Part shown: positions 1-10,170 of the stretch, one piece after another | Layout of the letters: every line of letters starts with the position of its first letter | How positions within the stretch are numbered: position 1 is the stretch's first letter | From: Musa acuminata AAA Group | Taxonomy: Eukaryota > Streptophyta > Magnoliopsida > Zingiberales > Musaceae | DNA length: 64,000 nucleotides | NCBI RefSeq assembly: GCF_036884655.1 | Contig: NC_088331.1 | Span: 17,254,001 to 17,318,000 of the forward strand | Direction of reading: 5' to 3' | Notes under the pieces: model-generated | Seen by the model: only the letters and a program-made list of their open reading frames with translations | What the model was told of the DNA's origin: nothing | Database searches by the model: none | Made by a program: the position numbers and the translations under genes

Positions 1-105
1 AGGTCTTGAATTCAAGGTTGACTTATCTCAACTATAGCATATAGATAGGGGGAGTTAAGGACAACTCCTTTATCAATTGATTGTCATCATCAAAAAGGGG
101 GAGAT
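1..105 (+). mobile_element. RL: 3' untranslated end of a copia element, cut by the window edge
   Basis: This is the last piece of the internal region of a plus-strand SIRE-like element. It carries the family's AT-rich sequence with the landmark GATAGGGGGAGTTAAGG. It ends in the polypurine tract AAAAAGGGGGAGAT at 92-105, directly before the LTR. The same order occurs before the LTRs at 34355, 40171 and 60473. The rest of RL lies left of the window. Confidence 0.85.
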
Positions 106-779
106 TGTTGAATCTCGGATTTTGATGATGAAGTCAATTGTCATTTGTTATCTAATCTATGTGTTGAGATAAGTGTGCAGGATTAACTACGATAAGAGTA
201 AGACAAGCAGCAGGAGTTGCGCCGGAGTCAAGATCATGATCACGTTGGGAGTTCGAGAGTTCGACGGAAGTTCGGACGGTCGTCGGAGGTTCAGAGAGAA
301 CAGATCCGAGAAGTCCAGAAGCTTGCCAAGCGAAGCTCGTCGGAACTCACCAAGTGGATCGTCGCAAAGTCCAGGAGTATGCCGGATGTCCGCAGAAGGA
401 TCACCGAGGGTTTATCGGATGATCGACGGAAGTTGGCCGGAAACTCGCCGGAAGAAGCGATTGACGCATCGGAGCAAAGCTGCAGAAGTTGTCTTAAAGT
501 TAATCGTAGTTAGCATGATGATTAAGCATGAAAATGGGAGGTGAACCCATTAGCTTAATCTTGGGGCAATTGGGCCCCTGAAAAGATTCAAAGTGGGCCG
601 AATGGAGTGAACCATTCGGACCCTGATTGCACCAGGCGGTGCAACCGCCCCAGCCTGGAGGTGCAACCGCCAGGGCTGTGAGGTTGGGCGGTGCAACCGC
701 CCCAGCCAGGAGGTGCAACCGCCAGGGGTGCGAGGCTGGGAGGTGCAACCGCCCCAGCCAAGAGGTTGCACCGCCAGAG

Positions 780-1110
780 CTCAAGTTTCGAGCTCTGCCA
801 GGCGATGCAACCACCGAGCTCAGTCTTCGAGCTCTGGCAGAGGTGCATCAGCCTGAGCTCAGTCTCGAGCTCTGCCAGGTGATGCATTCACCAAGCTCAG
901 TCTTCGAGCTCTGGCAGAGAGGTGCATCAGCCTGAGCTCAGTTTCGAGCTCTGCCAGGTGATGCAACCACCGAGCTCAGATTTCGAGCTCTGCCAGGTGA
1001 TGCAACCACCAAGCTCAGTCTTCGAGCTCTGCCAGGTGATGCAACCATCGAGCTCAGTCTTCGAGCTCTGGCAGAGAAGAGCAATCGGCTGAGCTCAGTC
1101 TTCGAGCTCT
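780..1110 (+). repeat. Tandem array of about 57-bp units in U3
   Basis: About six imperfect units, each with a GAGCTCAGTCTTCGAGCTCT core followed by GCCAGGTGATGCAACCACC-like sequence. GAGCTC occurs twice per unit, so each core is itself an imperfect inverted repeat. Other LTRs of this subfamily (8330-8560, 54220-54440, 61040-61260) have one to four scattered units, so the array has expanded here. Confidence 0.75.
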
Positions 1111-1816
1111 GCCAGGCGGTGCCACCTCTCCAGTCAAGAGGTGCAACCGCCTGATCCCAGAATTCTGGGATTTGATCGATTTGATCGTTTTGAGCTCGAA
1201 TTTTGAATTGGGTTGGGGCCTATAAATACCCCACCCATTCAGCACTGAAAAGATACAGACCTATACCGAAATCTTGATCTTTTCTGTGATTCTAGAAGCT
1301 CAAAAGTGTTGTAAAGCCTTTAAGTCTCCTCCTTCTGTTCTTCAAGTTTTCAATTGTAAAGTGAGGAGAGAAAGGTCTGTAAAGGTTGTCTCCTAAGCCT
1401 GTCAAAAGGAGAGAAATTGTAAGAGGGAAGTTTGGCCTTCGCCCATTGAAGGAAGGCACCTAGTTGACGTCGGCAACCTCATCGGTGGAGGAAGCCAAAA
1501 GTGGAGTAGGTCAAGGCTGACCGAACCACTCTAAATCTCTGGTTTGCGTTTATTTTCGAGCACTTTATCATTACTGCAAACCTCCCTCATTACTACTGCT
1601 CTCTGCGCTTTCACGAACAAGTTCTAAGTGCTGTTCTTCCGAATCTGCATTCAGACGTAAACTCGTATTTTCATACATTACAGTTTACGTTTACGTTTGA
1701 TTCTGCAGAACTGTTTTCCGTGCTTTTACGAACGAGCTTCTTTGCAGTTTACACTTACACTTTAATCCTATTGATAACTGCAATCTGTCCTCTACGATTT
1801 TACGAACGAGTTTCAG

Positions 1817-2064
1817 CATTTAGACGTAAATCTGCATCTAGACGTAAAACTGCGTTTAGACGTAAATCTGCGTTTAGACGTAAAACTGCGTTTAGACGTA
1901 AATCTGCGTTTAGATGTAAATCTGCGTTTAGACGTAAATCTGCATTTAGACGTAAATCTGAGTTTAGACGCAAAACTGCGCTTAGACGCAAAACTGCGCT
2001 TAGACGCAAAACTGCGCTTAAACGCAATCTGCGCTTAGACGCAAACTGCACTTAGATACAAACT
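1817..2064 (+). repeat. 18-bp minisatellite in U5
   Basis: About 13 units of an 18-bp repeat, consensus TTTAGACGTAAATCTGCG. Left units have ACGTAAA and right units ACGCAAA, so the array drifts along its length. Sister LTRs have only one or two such units (7650-7670, 7790-7805, 54955, 55087), so this is a lineage-specific expansion. Because 18 is a multiple of three, it creates a spurious Arg/Lys-rich frame on one strand and a Leu/Arg-rich frame on the other. Confidence 0.9.
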
Positions 2065-2183
2065 GAGAATTTGCTTTTGCATCATAATAGTTTTTGAACG
2101 AACGCAGCTTTTGGTTTTTAAATTATTATAAAATTTCCGCTGCACTAATTCACCCCCCCCTCTTAGTGCTCTCGATCCTAACA

Positions 2184-2715
2184 ATATCAACATGTAAAGC
2201 TGTGAAGTAAGATTTTGATATCATTACATGATGCACACATTTCTTATATTTTAGCAAGTGTTGCATGGCATCTTTTCATATATCTCTTGATGATGCAAGC
2301 ATGGCATAATCATAGCATCAGTATTTATAGCATCAAATCAATTCATATATTTCTCCCCTTTTGTCATCAACAAAAAGCATGGTAGATGTGATACCAGGAG
2401 AACAATATAAGCAAGTTATCAAGCATATAAAGGAAGGCATGATAAGTATAATGCTTTGAATACTTCTTCTCGTTGTATGTTATAATTCTTTGTGCATGAA
2501 GGAGGAAAGTCATTTTATCAAATCCATTTCGAAAGAATATTTTTCATAAGAGTGTGTTTGATTTTTGTCATTCCAGCTGTTAAGCGAGTCCGAAAATGAG
2601 ATGAATTCTTTCATGCATTTGGACAAGATTATGCTACAAAAATCAAAACATTTCAACACATGGCAATCAAGTGATTTGATCATTCAATAAAGTCCGAAAA
2701 GTAATTTTAACCAGT
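2184..2715 (-). other. RA 3' untranslated region
   Basis: AT-rich noncoding sequence between the pol stop and the point where RL inserted. On the minus strand it holds the conserved second polypurine-like motif TTGATGACAAAAGGGGAGAA (2351-2370). It aligns as reverse complement with NE around 59390-60190. I see no reading frame in it. Confidence 0.8.
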
Positions 2716-5700
2716 TTAAGTATTCGGACACATCAACATTCCTAATTCTCTTCTTATAAAATCAAATTGTTCTTCACTTAGAGGTTTTGTAAAAATATCG
2801 GCTAGTTGATGTTTAGTATCAATGAACTCTATAATTACATCATGATTAGTAACATGATCTCGTATAAAATGATGTCTAATATCAATATGTTTTGTTCTTG
2901 AGTGTTGTATAGGGTTCTTTGTTAAGCATATTGCACTTGTGTTATCACATTTAATGGGAATATTTTTAAGATGAACTTTATAATCTTCTAAGGTATTTTT
3001 CATCCATACAACTTGTGTACAACATGCACTTGCTGCAATATATTCAGCTTCGGTTGCTGATAGTGCAACCGAGTTTTGTTTCTTAGATGACCAGGAAACA
3101 AGGGCATGTCCTAAGAATTGACATGTTCCTGATGTGCTTTTTCTATCTAATCTACAGCCAGCAAAGTCCGCATCAACATAAGCAATTAACTCAAGATTCT
3201 CTGATTTTGGGTACCATAATCCTAGATTTGTGGTACCATTAAGATATCTGAGTATTCTTTTAACTGCTTTGAGATGAGATATCTTAGGGTTTGATTGAAA
3301 TCTAGCACAAAGTCCTACACTGAACATGATGTCTGGTCTAGTTGCAGTGAGGTAAAGTCAACTTCCTATCATACCCCTATAAGTTTTTTGATCGAAGCTT
3401 TCTCCACTTTCATCAATTTCTAACTTAGTGGAGGTGCTCATAGGAGTGTTAATAGCTTTTGAGTTATTCATATTAAACTTCTTTAGTAAATTCATAGCAT
3501 ATTTAGTTTGACTAATAAAGATGCCATTGCTTAGTTGTTTGATTTGTAAACCTAAGAAGAATGTTAACTCTCCCATTAAACTCATTTTGAATTCAAGACT
3601 CATAGTTTTAGCAAAAGATTCACAAAGAGATTCATTCGTAGAACCAAAGATAATATCATCAACATAAATTTGAACAATGAGAAAATTATTTTCAAAGTTC
3701 TTGATGAATAATGTAGTATCAACCTTGCCTTTTATGAAATTATTTTCAATAAGAAAAGAACTAAGTCTCTCATACCAAGCCCTTGGAGCTTGTTTTAAAC
3801 CATAGAGAGCTTTAGTTAATCTAAACACATAATTAGGGAGACCATTATTTTCAAATCCAGGAGGTTGTTCAACATAGACTTCTTCGGAAATAAAGCCATT
3901 TAGAAAAGCGCTTTTAACATCCATTTAAAACAACTTAAATTTATTACTACTAGCGTAGGCAAGGAGCATCCTTATGGCTTCTAATCGAGCCACAAGAACG
4001 AAGGTTTCTTCGTAATCGATACCTTCTTCTTGGTTGAAACTTTTGGCCACTAATATAGCCTTGTTTCTAACCACGATACCATTTTCATCTTGCTTGTTTC
4101 TAAAGACCCATTTAGTACCAATAACTAAATGGTCATTTGGGCTAGGAACAAGCGTCCACACCTCGTTTCTCTCAAATTGATTCAATTCATCTTATTGTGA
4201 TAATCCATAAATCATCTTTCATGGCTTCATCAACACATTTGGGTTCAATTTGGGAGAGAAAAGCGGCGTTGGCACAAAAAAATTTAAGAGAAGATCGTGT
4301 TTGAACCCCCTTTGATGTGTCTCTTAAGATTAGCTCCTTAGGATGAGCATCTACATACTTCCAATCCTTGGGTAAGGAAATCTGGGAAGTTGATGCATCC
4401 AAGTTGCTAGTTGGAGACGGGGTTTCATTTAAATTCAAAGAATCAAAATTAACATCATCATCAAGATCATTTTTCCTAATTTCAGAAATCTTATTGAAAA
4501 CAACATGAATGGATTCTTCAATAATTAAAGTTCTTTTATTGAAGATACGAAAAGCTTTAGAAACCGAAGAATAACCAAGAAAGATTCTTTCATCGGATTT
4601 AGCATCAAATTTTCCTAAGTTATCCTTTTCATTCAAGATAAAACACTTACACCCAAAGACTTTAAAATATGAAACATTGGGTTTTTTGTTATTCCATAAC
4701 TCATAAGGAGTTTTGGTGAGTAAGGGTCTTACTAGAACTCTATTCAAAATATAGCATGCAGTGTTTACGGCTTCGGCCCAAAAGTATTTGGGTAGGCTAT
4801 GTTCATTCAACATGGTTCTTGCCATTTCTTGTAAATTTTGATTTTTTTCTTTCTACTACCACCCCATTTTGTTGAGGATTTCTTGGAGTAGAGAAATTAT
4901 GGTTGTATCCATTGAGTTCACAGAATTCTTGGAAATCATGGTTTTGAAATTCTCCACCATGATCACTTCTAATTGACGAAATCATAGAACACTTCTCATT
5001 TTGAACAAGATTACAAAACTTGGTAAAATATCTAAAGCATTCATTTTTCTGTTTTAAGAAGTAGGTCCATGTATATCTGCTATAGTCATCAATAATGACA
5101 AAGGCGTATTTGCTACCTCCTAGACTCGATGTAGAGATTGGTCCGAACAAGTCCATATGGATCAATTGTATGGGCCTAGAGGTGCTTATTTGATTCTTAG
5201 TTTTGAAACTACCCTTAATTTGTTTACCTAATTGGCAAGCATCACATACATTATCTTTGATGAACTTGATATGCGGAATTCCTCTTACAAGTTCTTTGGA
5301 TGATATTTGAGTGATTAGTTTCATGCTAGCATGACCTAATCTTCTATGCCGTAGCCAAGCATCCTCATTCAAAATCGAAAAACACATTTCATTACACAAA
5401 TCATTGATGTCAATAGTGTATACGTTATTTTGTTTTAAAGCAATCATAGACATGTTTTTATGTGGTTTTTCAATGATGCAAGCATTTGATTCGAATTTGA
5501 TAGTGTATCCTTTATCACATAATTGACTAATGCTCAAGAGGTTATGTTTTAAACCATCAACTAACAAAACATCTTCAATAAAGAAGTTGGATTTGTTACC
5601 TATGGTTCCTTTGCCAATGATTTTACCCTTGTTGTTGTCTCCGAAGGTGACATTGCCTTCGTCTATGCTAGTGAGCTTAGAGAATTGAGATGGATCTCCG

Positions 5701-5768
5701 GTCATATGCCTTGAGCATCCACTATCAAGGTACCATCTCTTGATCCTAGCTTGCGATGGTGTGGGTTT
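2716..5768 (-). pseudogene. pol: RA pol: protease-integrase-RT-RNase H, disrupted
   Basis: This would encode the Ty1/copia polyprotein. In order I see the protease DSG motif (near 5725) and the integrase zinc finger ending CDACQLGKQ (about 5220-5360). The integrase catalytic motifs are MDLFGP (near 5150) and SDHGGEF (near 4965), followed by a Glu. RT has YVDD near 3660 and runs from about 4190 to 3360. RNase H has DADFAG and TEAEY (3327-2716). The reading starts in frame with gag after one UAG codon. Lesions: a frameshift near 4810-4825 in integrase, another near 4186, TAA for the Gln of FKLFQMD at 3925-3927, and TGA near 3358 in the MIGSLLYL segment. It cannot make full pol without correction, but it is the least damaged pol in the window. 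Confidence 0.9.
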
Positions 5769-5771
5769 CTA
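5769..5771 (-). promoter_or_regulatory. UAG at gag-pol boundary, possible readthrough site
   Basis: Amber codon in the context TTG-TAG-AAA. Downstream codons stay open in the gag frame through the protease motif. The same boundary is TAG in R2 (30391) and R1 (35756), TAA in NE (56989) and TAT in R0 (18095). Readthrough is inferred, not shown. Confidence 0.5.
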
Positions 5772-7352
5772 CAAGAAAGGATGATTTTTAGGTACCCATT
5801 TGCTTTTGGGTGCCTCAAAGATAGATCTACATTGTCTATCATGTTGCATAAAATTTATCATGGTTCCTTTAGGAACCCAAATCAATTTGTTTGGACTAAT
5901 TTTCTTGAATGGACAATAGTGCGTATTGTGTCCATGTTTGCAACAAAAGTTGCATTTGGTTTGGTGTTGAACATGTAAGATGGGGCCTTTTATGAAGGTG
6001 GTTGGATTTTGGTGGGAACTTCTCACAAATCCAATTCCACTCCTTTTTGGAATGTGACCCTTGTTTGCAAGGATCATGTTTAATGACTTGCTACCAACCT
6101 CGAATTTCTTCAAGGTGTCTTTAAGTAGCAAGTTTTCTTTTTGAAGAGTTTTTAGATCATGGCATTTGATGCATGGATCTAAACTATCATGATATTCAGT
6201 TTTTAACTTATCAAAATCACAAGTAAGACTATCGTGCTCCTTTTTTAGCAATTTATATTTTCTATTGATAATCTTGCATTCATCAAATAAGTCATGGAAG
6301 ACATTTAATAATTCATCGAAAGATAAATCTGCATCTAATAAATTTGTTACCTCCTCTCCGATGGCCATTAAGGCATAATGAGCAACTTGCTCGGTGTTGG
6401 ACTCCTCTTCTTCGGACGCGCTCGAATCATCCCATGTTGCTTTGAGCGCCTTCTTCTTTGTTGTTCTCTTTTTGGCTTGGGGACAATCACTCTTGTAGTG
6501 TCCCGGCTTTTTGCACTCATAGCAAATAACTTGGTCCTTCTTGGGTTCAATTTTATTTTTAGTGTCATTCTTAATCTTGTTTCTTTTAATGAATTTTTTA
6601 AATTTTCTTGTTAGAAGTGTCAAGTCATCGTCATAGTCCTCATCACTTGAGTTTTCTTTCAAGTGGTCTTCCAAAGTTCTAAGTGCCATATCCTTTCTGT
6701 TCTTTGGAAGGATGTCTTCTTGCTCTTCGTTAGCTTTGCAAGTCATCTCGTAGGTTATTAATGACCCAATTAGTTCTTCAAGAGGGAAGTTGTTTAGATC
6801 TTTCGCCTCTTGAATAGCAGTGACTTTAGGATCCCAACTCTTAGGAAGGGATCTTAGAATCTTATTTACGAGCTCAAAATCCGAAAAACTTTTTCCGAGT
6901 CCTTTTAGACCGTTGACGACATCCGTGAAACGGGTAAACATGTCGCCAATAGTCTCACTCGGTTTCATCCGGAAAAGTTCAAAAGAGTGTAACAAAAGAT
7001 TGATTTTTGACTCTTTCACTCTACTTGTGCCTTCATGAGTCACTTCGAGTATGTGCCAAATATCAAATGCGGTTTCACAAATCAAAACACGATTAAACTT
7101 GTTTTTATCAAGTGCATAAAATAAGGCATTCATAGCCTTTGCATTAAGAGCGAAAGCCTTCTTCTCTAAATCATTCCAATCGATCATTGGAAGAGAAGAC
7201 TTCGAAAAACCATTCTCGACAAGATTCCAAAGTTCAAAGTCCATAGAAATAAGAAAGATCCTCATTCGGGTCTTCCAATAGGTGTAGTCCGTCCCATTAA
7301 ACATGGGTGGACGTGTAATAGAATGGCCCTCTTGGTTTTCGGCGTAAGCCAT
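5769..7352 (-). CDS. gag: RA gag, intact, 527 aa
   Basis: Capsid/nucleocapsid protein of a copia retrotransposon, which packages element RNA in cytoplasmic virus-like particles. Residues 1-220 are the plant copia gag domain (start MAYAENQEGHSITRPPMFNG). An acidic stretch follows, then a CCHC knuckle (CYECKKPGHYKSDC, 277-290), a second acidic stretch, a predicted coiled coil (about 345-420) and a second CCHC knuckle (467-480). The ATG follows AACCCAAGAGAG, a context shared by all copies, about 50 bp after the primer site. It ends in TTG-TAG-AAA, and pol continues in the same frame after this single stop. No internal stop or frameshift was seen. It is the only uninterrupted long gag here. Confidence 0.93.
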   Translation of the reverse strand: MAYAENQEGHSITRPPMFNGTDYTYWKTRMRIFLISMDFELWNLVENGFSKSSLPMIDWNDLEKKAFALNAKAMNALFYALDKNKFNRVLICETAFDIWHILEVTHEGTSRVKESKINLLLHSFELFRMKPSETIGDMFTRFTDVVNGLKGLGKSFSDFELVNKILRSLPKSWDPKVTAIQEAKDLNNFPLEELIGSLITYEMTCKANEEQEDILPKNRKDMALRTLEDHLKENSSDEDYDDDLTLLTRKFKKFIKRNKIKNDTKNKIEPKKDQVICYECKKPGHYKSDCPQAKKRTTKKKALKATWDDSSASEEEESNTEQVAHYALMAIGEEVTNLLDADLSFDELLNVFHDLFDECKIINRKYKLLKKEHDSLTCDFDKLKTEYHDSLDPCIKCHDLKTLQKENLLLKDTLKKFEVGSKSLNMILANKGHIPKRSGIGFVRSSHQNPTTFIKGPILHVQHQTKCNFCCKHGHNTHYCPFKKISPNKLIWVPKGTMINFMQHDRQCRSIFEAPKSKWVPKNHPFL

Positions 7353-7388
7353 CTCTCTTGGGTTTTAATCCGTTTGAGAGTTAACCGA

Positions 7389-7400
7389 GCTCTGATACCA
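7389..7400 (-). promoter_or_regulatory. RA primer-binding site
   Basis: TGGTATCAGAGC on the minus strand, two bases inside the 5' LTR. It is complementary to the 3' end of methionine initiator tRNA, the usual minus-strand primer of plant copia elements. It is identical in R1, R2 and NE. Confidence 0.9.
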
Positions 7401-7402
7401 AT

Positions 7403-9163
7403 TGTTAGGATCAAGAGCAGTAAGAGGGGGGGGGTAAATTAGTGCAGCGGAAATTTTTCAGCGATTAAAACGAAAGCTGCGTTCGTTCAATAAAAACGAT
7501 TTCAATGTGAAAGTCGATTCTAAGATTACTTTAACTTGAGATTAAGTGAGATGATGTTAAAGTAGATCTACGAAGGCAGTTTGCAGTTAATGATGGAAAG
7601 CATAATACAAGCGCAAATCGAAATGTGACGTTCGTACGATAAAAGCTAATTTACGTCTAAACGCAGATTTAGAAAGTTCTGAACTTAGAAACTTATTCGT
7701 AAGATCGCAGAAGGCAGTAAACAATTATGATTGAAATCAAAACGTAAACGTAAACTGAAATATGATTATCGTACGAGAAAAAATGATTTACGTCTAAACG
7801 CAGATTCGGAAAGTTCTGAACTTAGAAACTCGTTCGTAAAATCGCAGAAGGCAGTAAGCTATTGAGAAGTTTGCAGTGAAGGTAAAATGCTCAAAGGAAA
7901 TGCAAACCGAGATTTAGAGTGGTTCGGTCAATCTTGACCTACTCCACTTTTGGCTTCCTCCACCGACGAGGTCACCGATGTCAACTAGAGGCCTTCCTTC
8001 AATAGGCGAAGGCCAACCACCCTTTTACAGATTCACTCATTTTGACGGGCTTAGGAGACAACCCTTATAGAAGTTTTCTCTCCTCTCTTTATAACTCAAA
8101 CTTTGAAGAACAGAAGGAGGAGAACTTTTGGTCTTTACAACAGTTTTGAGCTCTAAGAATCATAGAAGGATATCAAGATTTCGAGTATATGGTTCTGCCT
8201 TTCAGTGCTGAATGGGTGGGGTATTTATAGGCCCTAACCCAGTTCAATTTTGGAGCTCAAAACTGTCAATTCCCGGAATTCCGGGATCAGGCGGTTGCAC
8301 CTCCTGACTGGGGCGGTTGCACCGCCTGGCAAAGCTCGAAGACTGAGCCTCTGGGCGGTGCCACCTCTATCAGGGGCGGTTGCACCTCTCTGCCAGAGCT
8401 CGAAGACCGAGCTTAGGCGGTTGCACCTCCTCACTGGGGCGGTTGCATCGCCTGGCAGAGCTCGAAACTTGAGCTCAAGCGGTGCCACCTCTTGTCATGA
8501 GAGGTTGCACCGCCTAGTCTCGCTCGGAGACTGAGCCCAAGCGGTTGCACCTCCTGGCTGGGGCGGTTGCACCGCCCAGTCTACTTGGGAGGCTTAGCCC
8601 AAGCGGTGCTACCTCCTGGCTTGGGCGGTTGCACCTCCCACAGCAACCAGGGTCCGAATGGGTTGATCCATTCGGCCCAATTTGGGTTTTTCAGGGGCCC
8701 AATTATCCCAAGATTAAGCTAATGGGATCACCTTCCATTTTCAACTTAATCATTAGTGCTAACTACGATAAATCCTACGACAATTTCTGCAGCTTGCTCT
8801 GGTGCGTCAATCGCTTCTTCCGGCAAGTTTCCGGCGAACTTCCGTCGATCATCCGATGAACCCTCGGTGATACTCCTGCGGACTTCCGGCAAACTCCTGG
8901 ACTTGCGACGATCCACTTGGTAAGTTCCGATGAGCTTCTTTGGCAAGCTTCTGGACTTCTCGGATTTGTTCCCGCAGAACCTCCGACGACTGTCCGTACT
9001 TCCGTCGAGCTCTCGAACTCCCAACGTGATCATTGTCATGACTCCGACGTAACTCCTGCTGCATGTCTTACTTTCATCGTAGTTAATCCTGCACATTTAT
9101 CTCAACACATAGATTAGACAACAAATGACAATTGACTTCATCATCAAAATCCGAGATTCAACA
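7403..9163 (-). repeat. RA 5' LTR, 1761 bp
   Basis: On the minus strand it starts TGTTGAATC (9163) and ends CCTAACA (7403). The TATA box CTATAAATAC lies at 8221-8230. U3 carries GGTGCAACCGCC-type palindromic repeats (about 8280-8640) and a purine-rich stretch of GGAAGTTCGCCGG-like subrepeats (about 8800-9050). The U5 end has an eight-base homopolymer G tract on the plus strand (7427-7434). Confidence 0.92.
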
Positions 9164-9498
9164 CTCCCCGACACACAGTGCCTCCTCTACTCTATTTCCT
9201 CCTGCGAGAAACAGAGGTGCCGCAGCCACCTCCTCCCTCTTCTTCTTCTTCTCTTCTTTCTTCTTCTTCTTCTTCTTTTTCTTCTTCTCCTCAATGCCCC
9301 ACACATCCTCTCCTCTGTTTCCCTCTGCTGCAACTACCTCTCTCTCCTCTCACTCTTCCCTCTCTTCTCCTCATTCTTCTCCCTCTTCTTCCTTGCTTCT
9401 CTACTTCTCCTCTTCTTCTCCCTGACACCCCATACATCCTCTCCTTTATTTCCTCCTGCGGGAAACAAAGGTGCTGCAGACGTAGCTGTAGCCACCTT
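9164..9498 (+). repeat. Pyrimidine-rich tandem array, about 127-bp period
   Basis: Nearly pure C/T sequence with a repeated core, cctcctgcgagaaacagagg-like, at about 9199 and 9452, and a related ctctgctgcaactacc at about 9327. Starts of units fall near 9172, 9299 and 9427, giving a 127-128 bp period. TTC/TCC microsatellite runs fill the units. Ser/Leu/Pro-rich frames here are compositional artefacts. RA inserted at its left edge. Confidence 0.7.
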
Positions 9499-9950
9499 TG
9501 TAACCATTCTCATTAAGATTCATAATTGATGATAATGAATTCCTTCATTTGTTATAGTTTAAATGTTTCAATTTTTATTCATTATAAATGAAACCGTTAT
9601 TATTAAATGTAATATCATTAAAATCCTTAATTATGGTCCAAACGTTATAAATTTGAATTAATTCTTGAACGTTATGAGTTGGTGATAATAAATGTCCTCG
9701 ATGGGAGAACATCTATATAAACGAGGATTTTGGTCTCTGGGCTAAACATCTCTTTGAAGTCAAAAGGATTTCCTACACCATCTAAAGCGAGAGTTCTAAG
9801 CTAAAAAGTGACAAAGTTCAAAAAGAAACCGTTGCTAAAATTATTAACAACAATGGTTGGAGGTACACTATTTTGGTTCCGCATTAGTTTGCTTGTGTTT
9901 TTATTATAATAATTTAGAAACAAATAGTTGGTATCAAAATATTTCTAACA
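9499..9950 (+). repeat. Short solo LTR of another family, 452 bp
   Basis: AT-rich block starting TGTAACC and ending TTCTAACA, flanked by ACCTT (9494-9498) and ACCTC (9951-9955), a 4 of 5 target-site match. A TATA box TATATAAA is at 9714-9721. Sequence on both sides is the same pyrimidine repeat, so the block interrupts it. Alternative: TTGGTATCA at 9929-9937 could be a decayed primer site, in which case the LTR would end near 9922. Confidence 0.55.
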
Positions 9951-10170
9951 ACCTCCTTCTCTTTTCCCTCTTCCCTCTCCTCTCCTTCTTCTTCTTTTCT
10001 TCACTTCTTCTTTTCTTCTTCCCTTCTCCTCACTGCAGCCCTTGCCGTAACCACCTTCCTCTTTTCTTCTTCTTTCCTCTCTTCTCCCTCCTCTTCTTCT
10101 TCTCTTCTCCTCCTCTTCCTTTTCTCTTCTTCATCTTCTCTTCTTCTTCCCTCCTCCTCATCTTCGGATC
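9951..10170 (+). repeat. Pyrimidine tract continuing the array
   Basis: C/T-only runs (CTTCTT, CTCCTC) with one more copy of the CTGCAG...GTAACCACC core near 10034. It merges without a clear border into the acidic (Asp/Glu) codons of the old gag on the minus strand, so expansion of GAG/GAA codons may have generated part of it. Confidence 0.65.

Larger units (their letters stand above)
106..2183 (+). repeat. RL 3' LTR (copia, SIRE-like), 2078 bp
   Basis: The LTR starts TGTTGAATC directly after a polypurine tract and ends CCTAACA. The promoter TATA box CTATAAATAC is at 1220-1229. U3 contains GGTGCAACCGCC palindromic repeats (about 630-780) and a tandem of about 57-bp GAGCTC-rich units (about 780-1110). 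U5 carries an expanded 18-bp minisatellite (1817-2064), which makes this the longest LTR in the window. The sequence after 2183 is the reverse complement of the 3' untranslated region seen in NE near 60150, so RL inserted into RA. The right target-site copy should be ATATC (2184-2188). The left copy is outside the window. The Pro/Arg-rich reading frames inside it are repeat artefacts. Confidence 0.9.
2184..9163 (-). mobile_element. RA: copia (SIRE-like) element, minus strand, 3' end outside window
   Basis: In minus-strand order it reads 5' LTR (9163-7403), primer-binding site, gag, pol, 3' untranslated region. RL interrupts it at 2184, and its 3' LTR must lie beyond the window. The right target-site copy is CTCCC (9164-9168), in a pyrimidine tract. 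It is the best-preserved autonomous-type copy here. Gag is intact, and pol has only two frameshifts and two nonsense codons. Its gag closely matches that of the non-autonomous element NE, so both belong to one subfamily. Confidence 0.9.

Noticed and set aside
627..935. Pro/Ala/Gln-rich reading frames in the LTR, on both strands
   Set aside because: They follow the palindromic minisatellite, occur in all frames, and lie in noncoding U3; the same happens at 8234-8534 and 60966-61342.
1720..2055. Arg/Lys repeat protein (RRKSAFRRK pattern)
   Set aside because: It is the 18-bp U5 minisatellite read in frame; no domain and no equivalent in sister LTRs.
9125..9529. Leu/Ser/Phe-rich frame that could pass for a membrane protein
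   Set aside because: Pure C/T microsatellite composition; three overlapping frames are all open and none has a motif.
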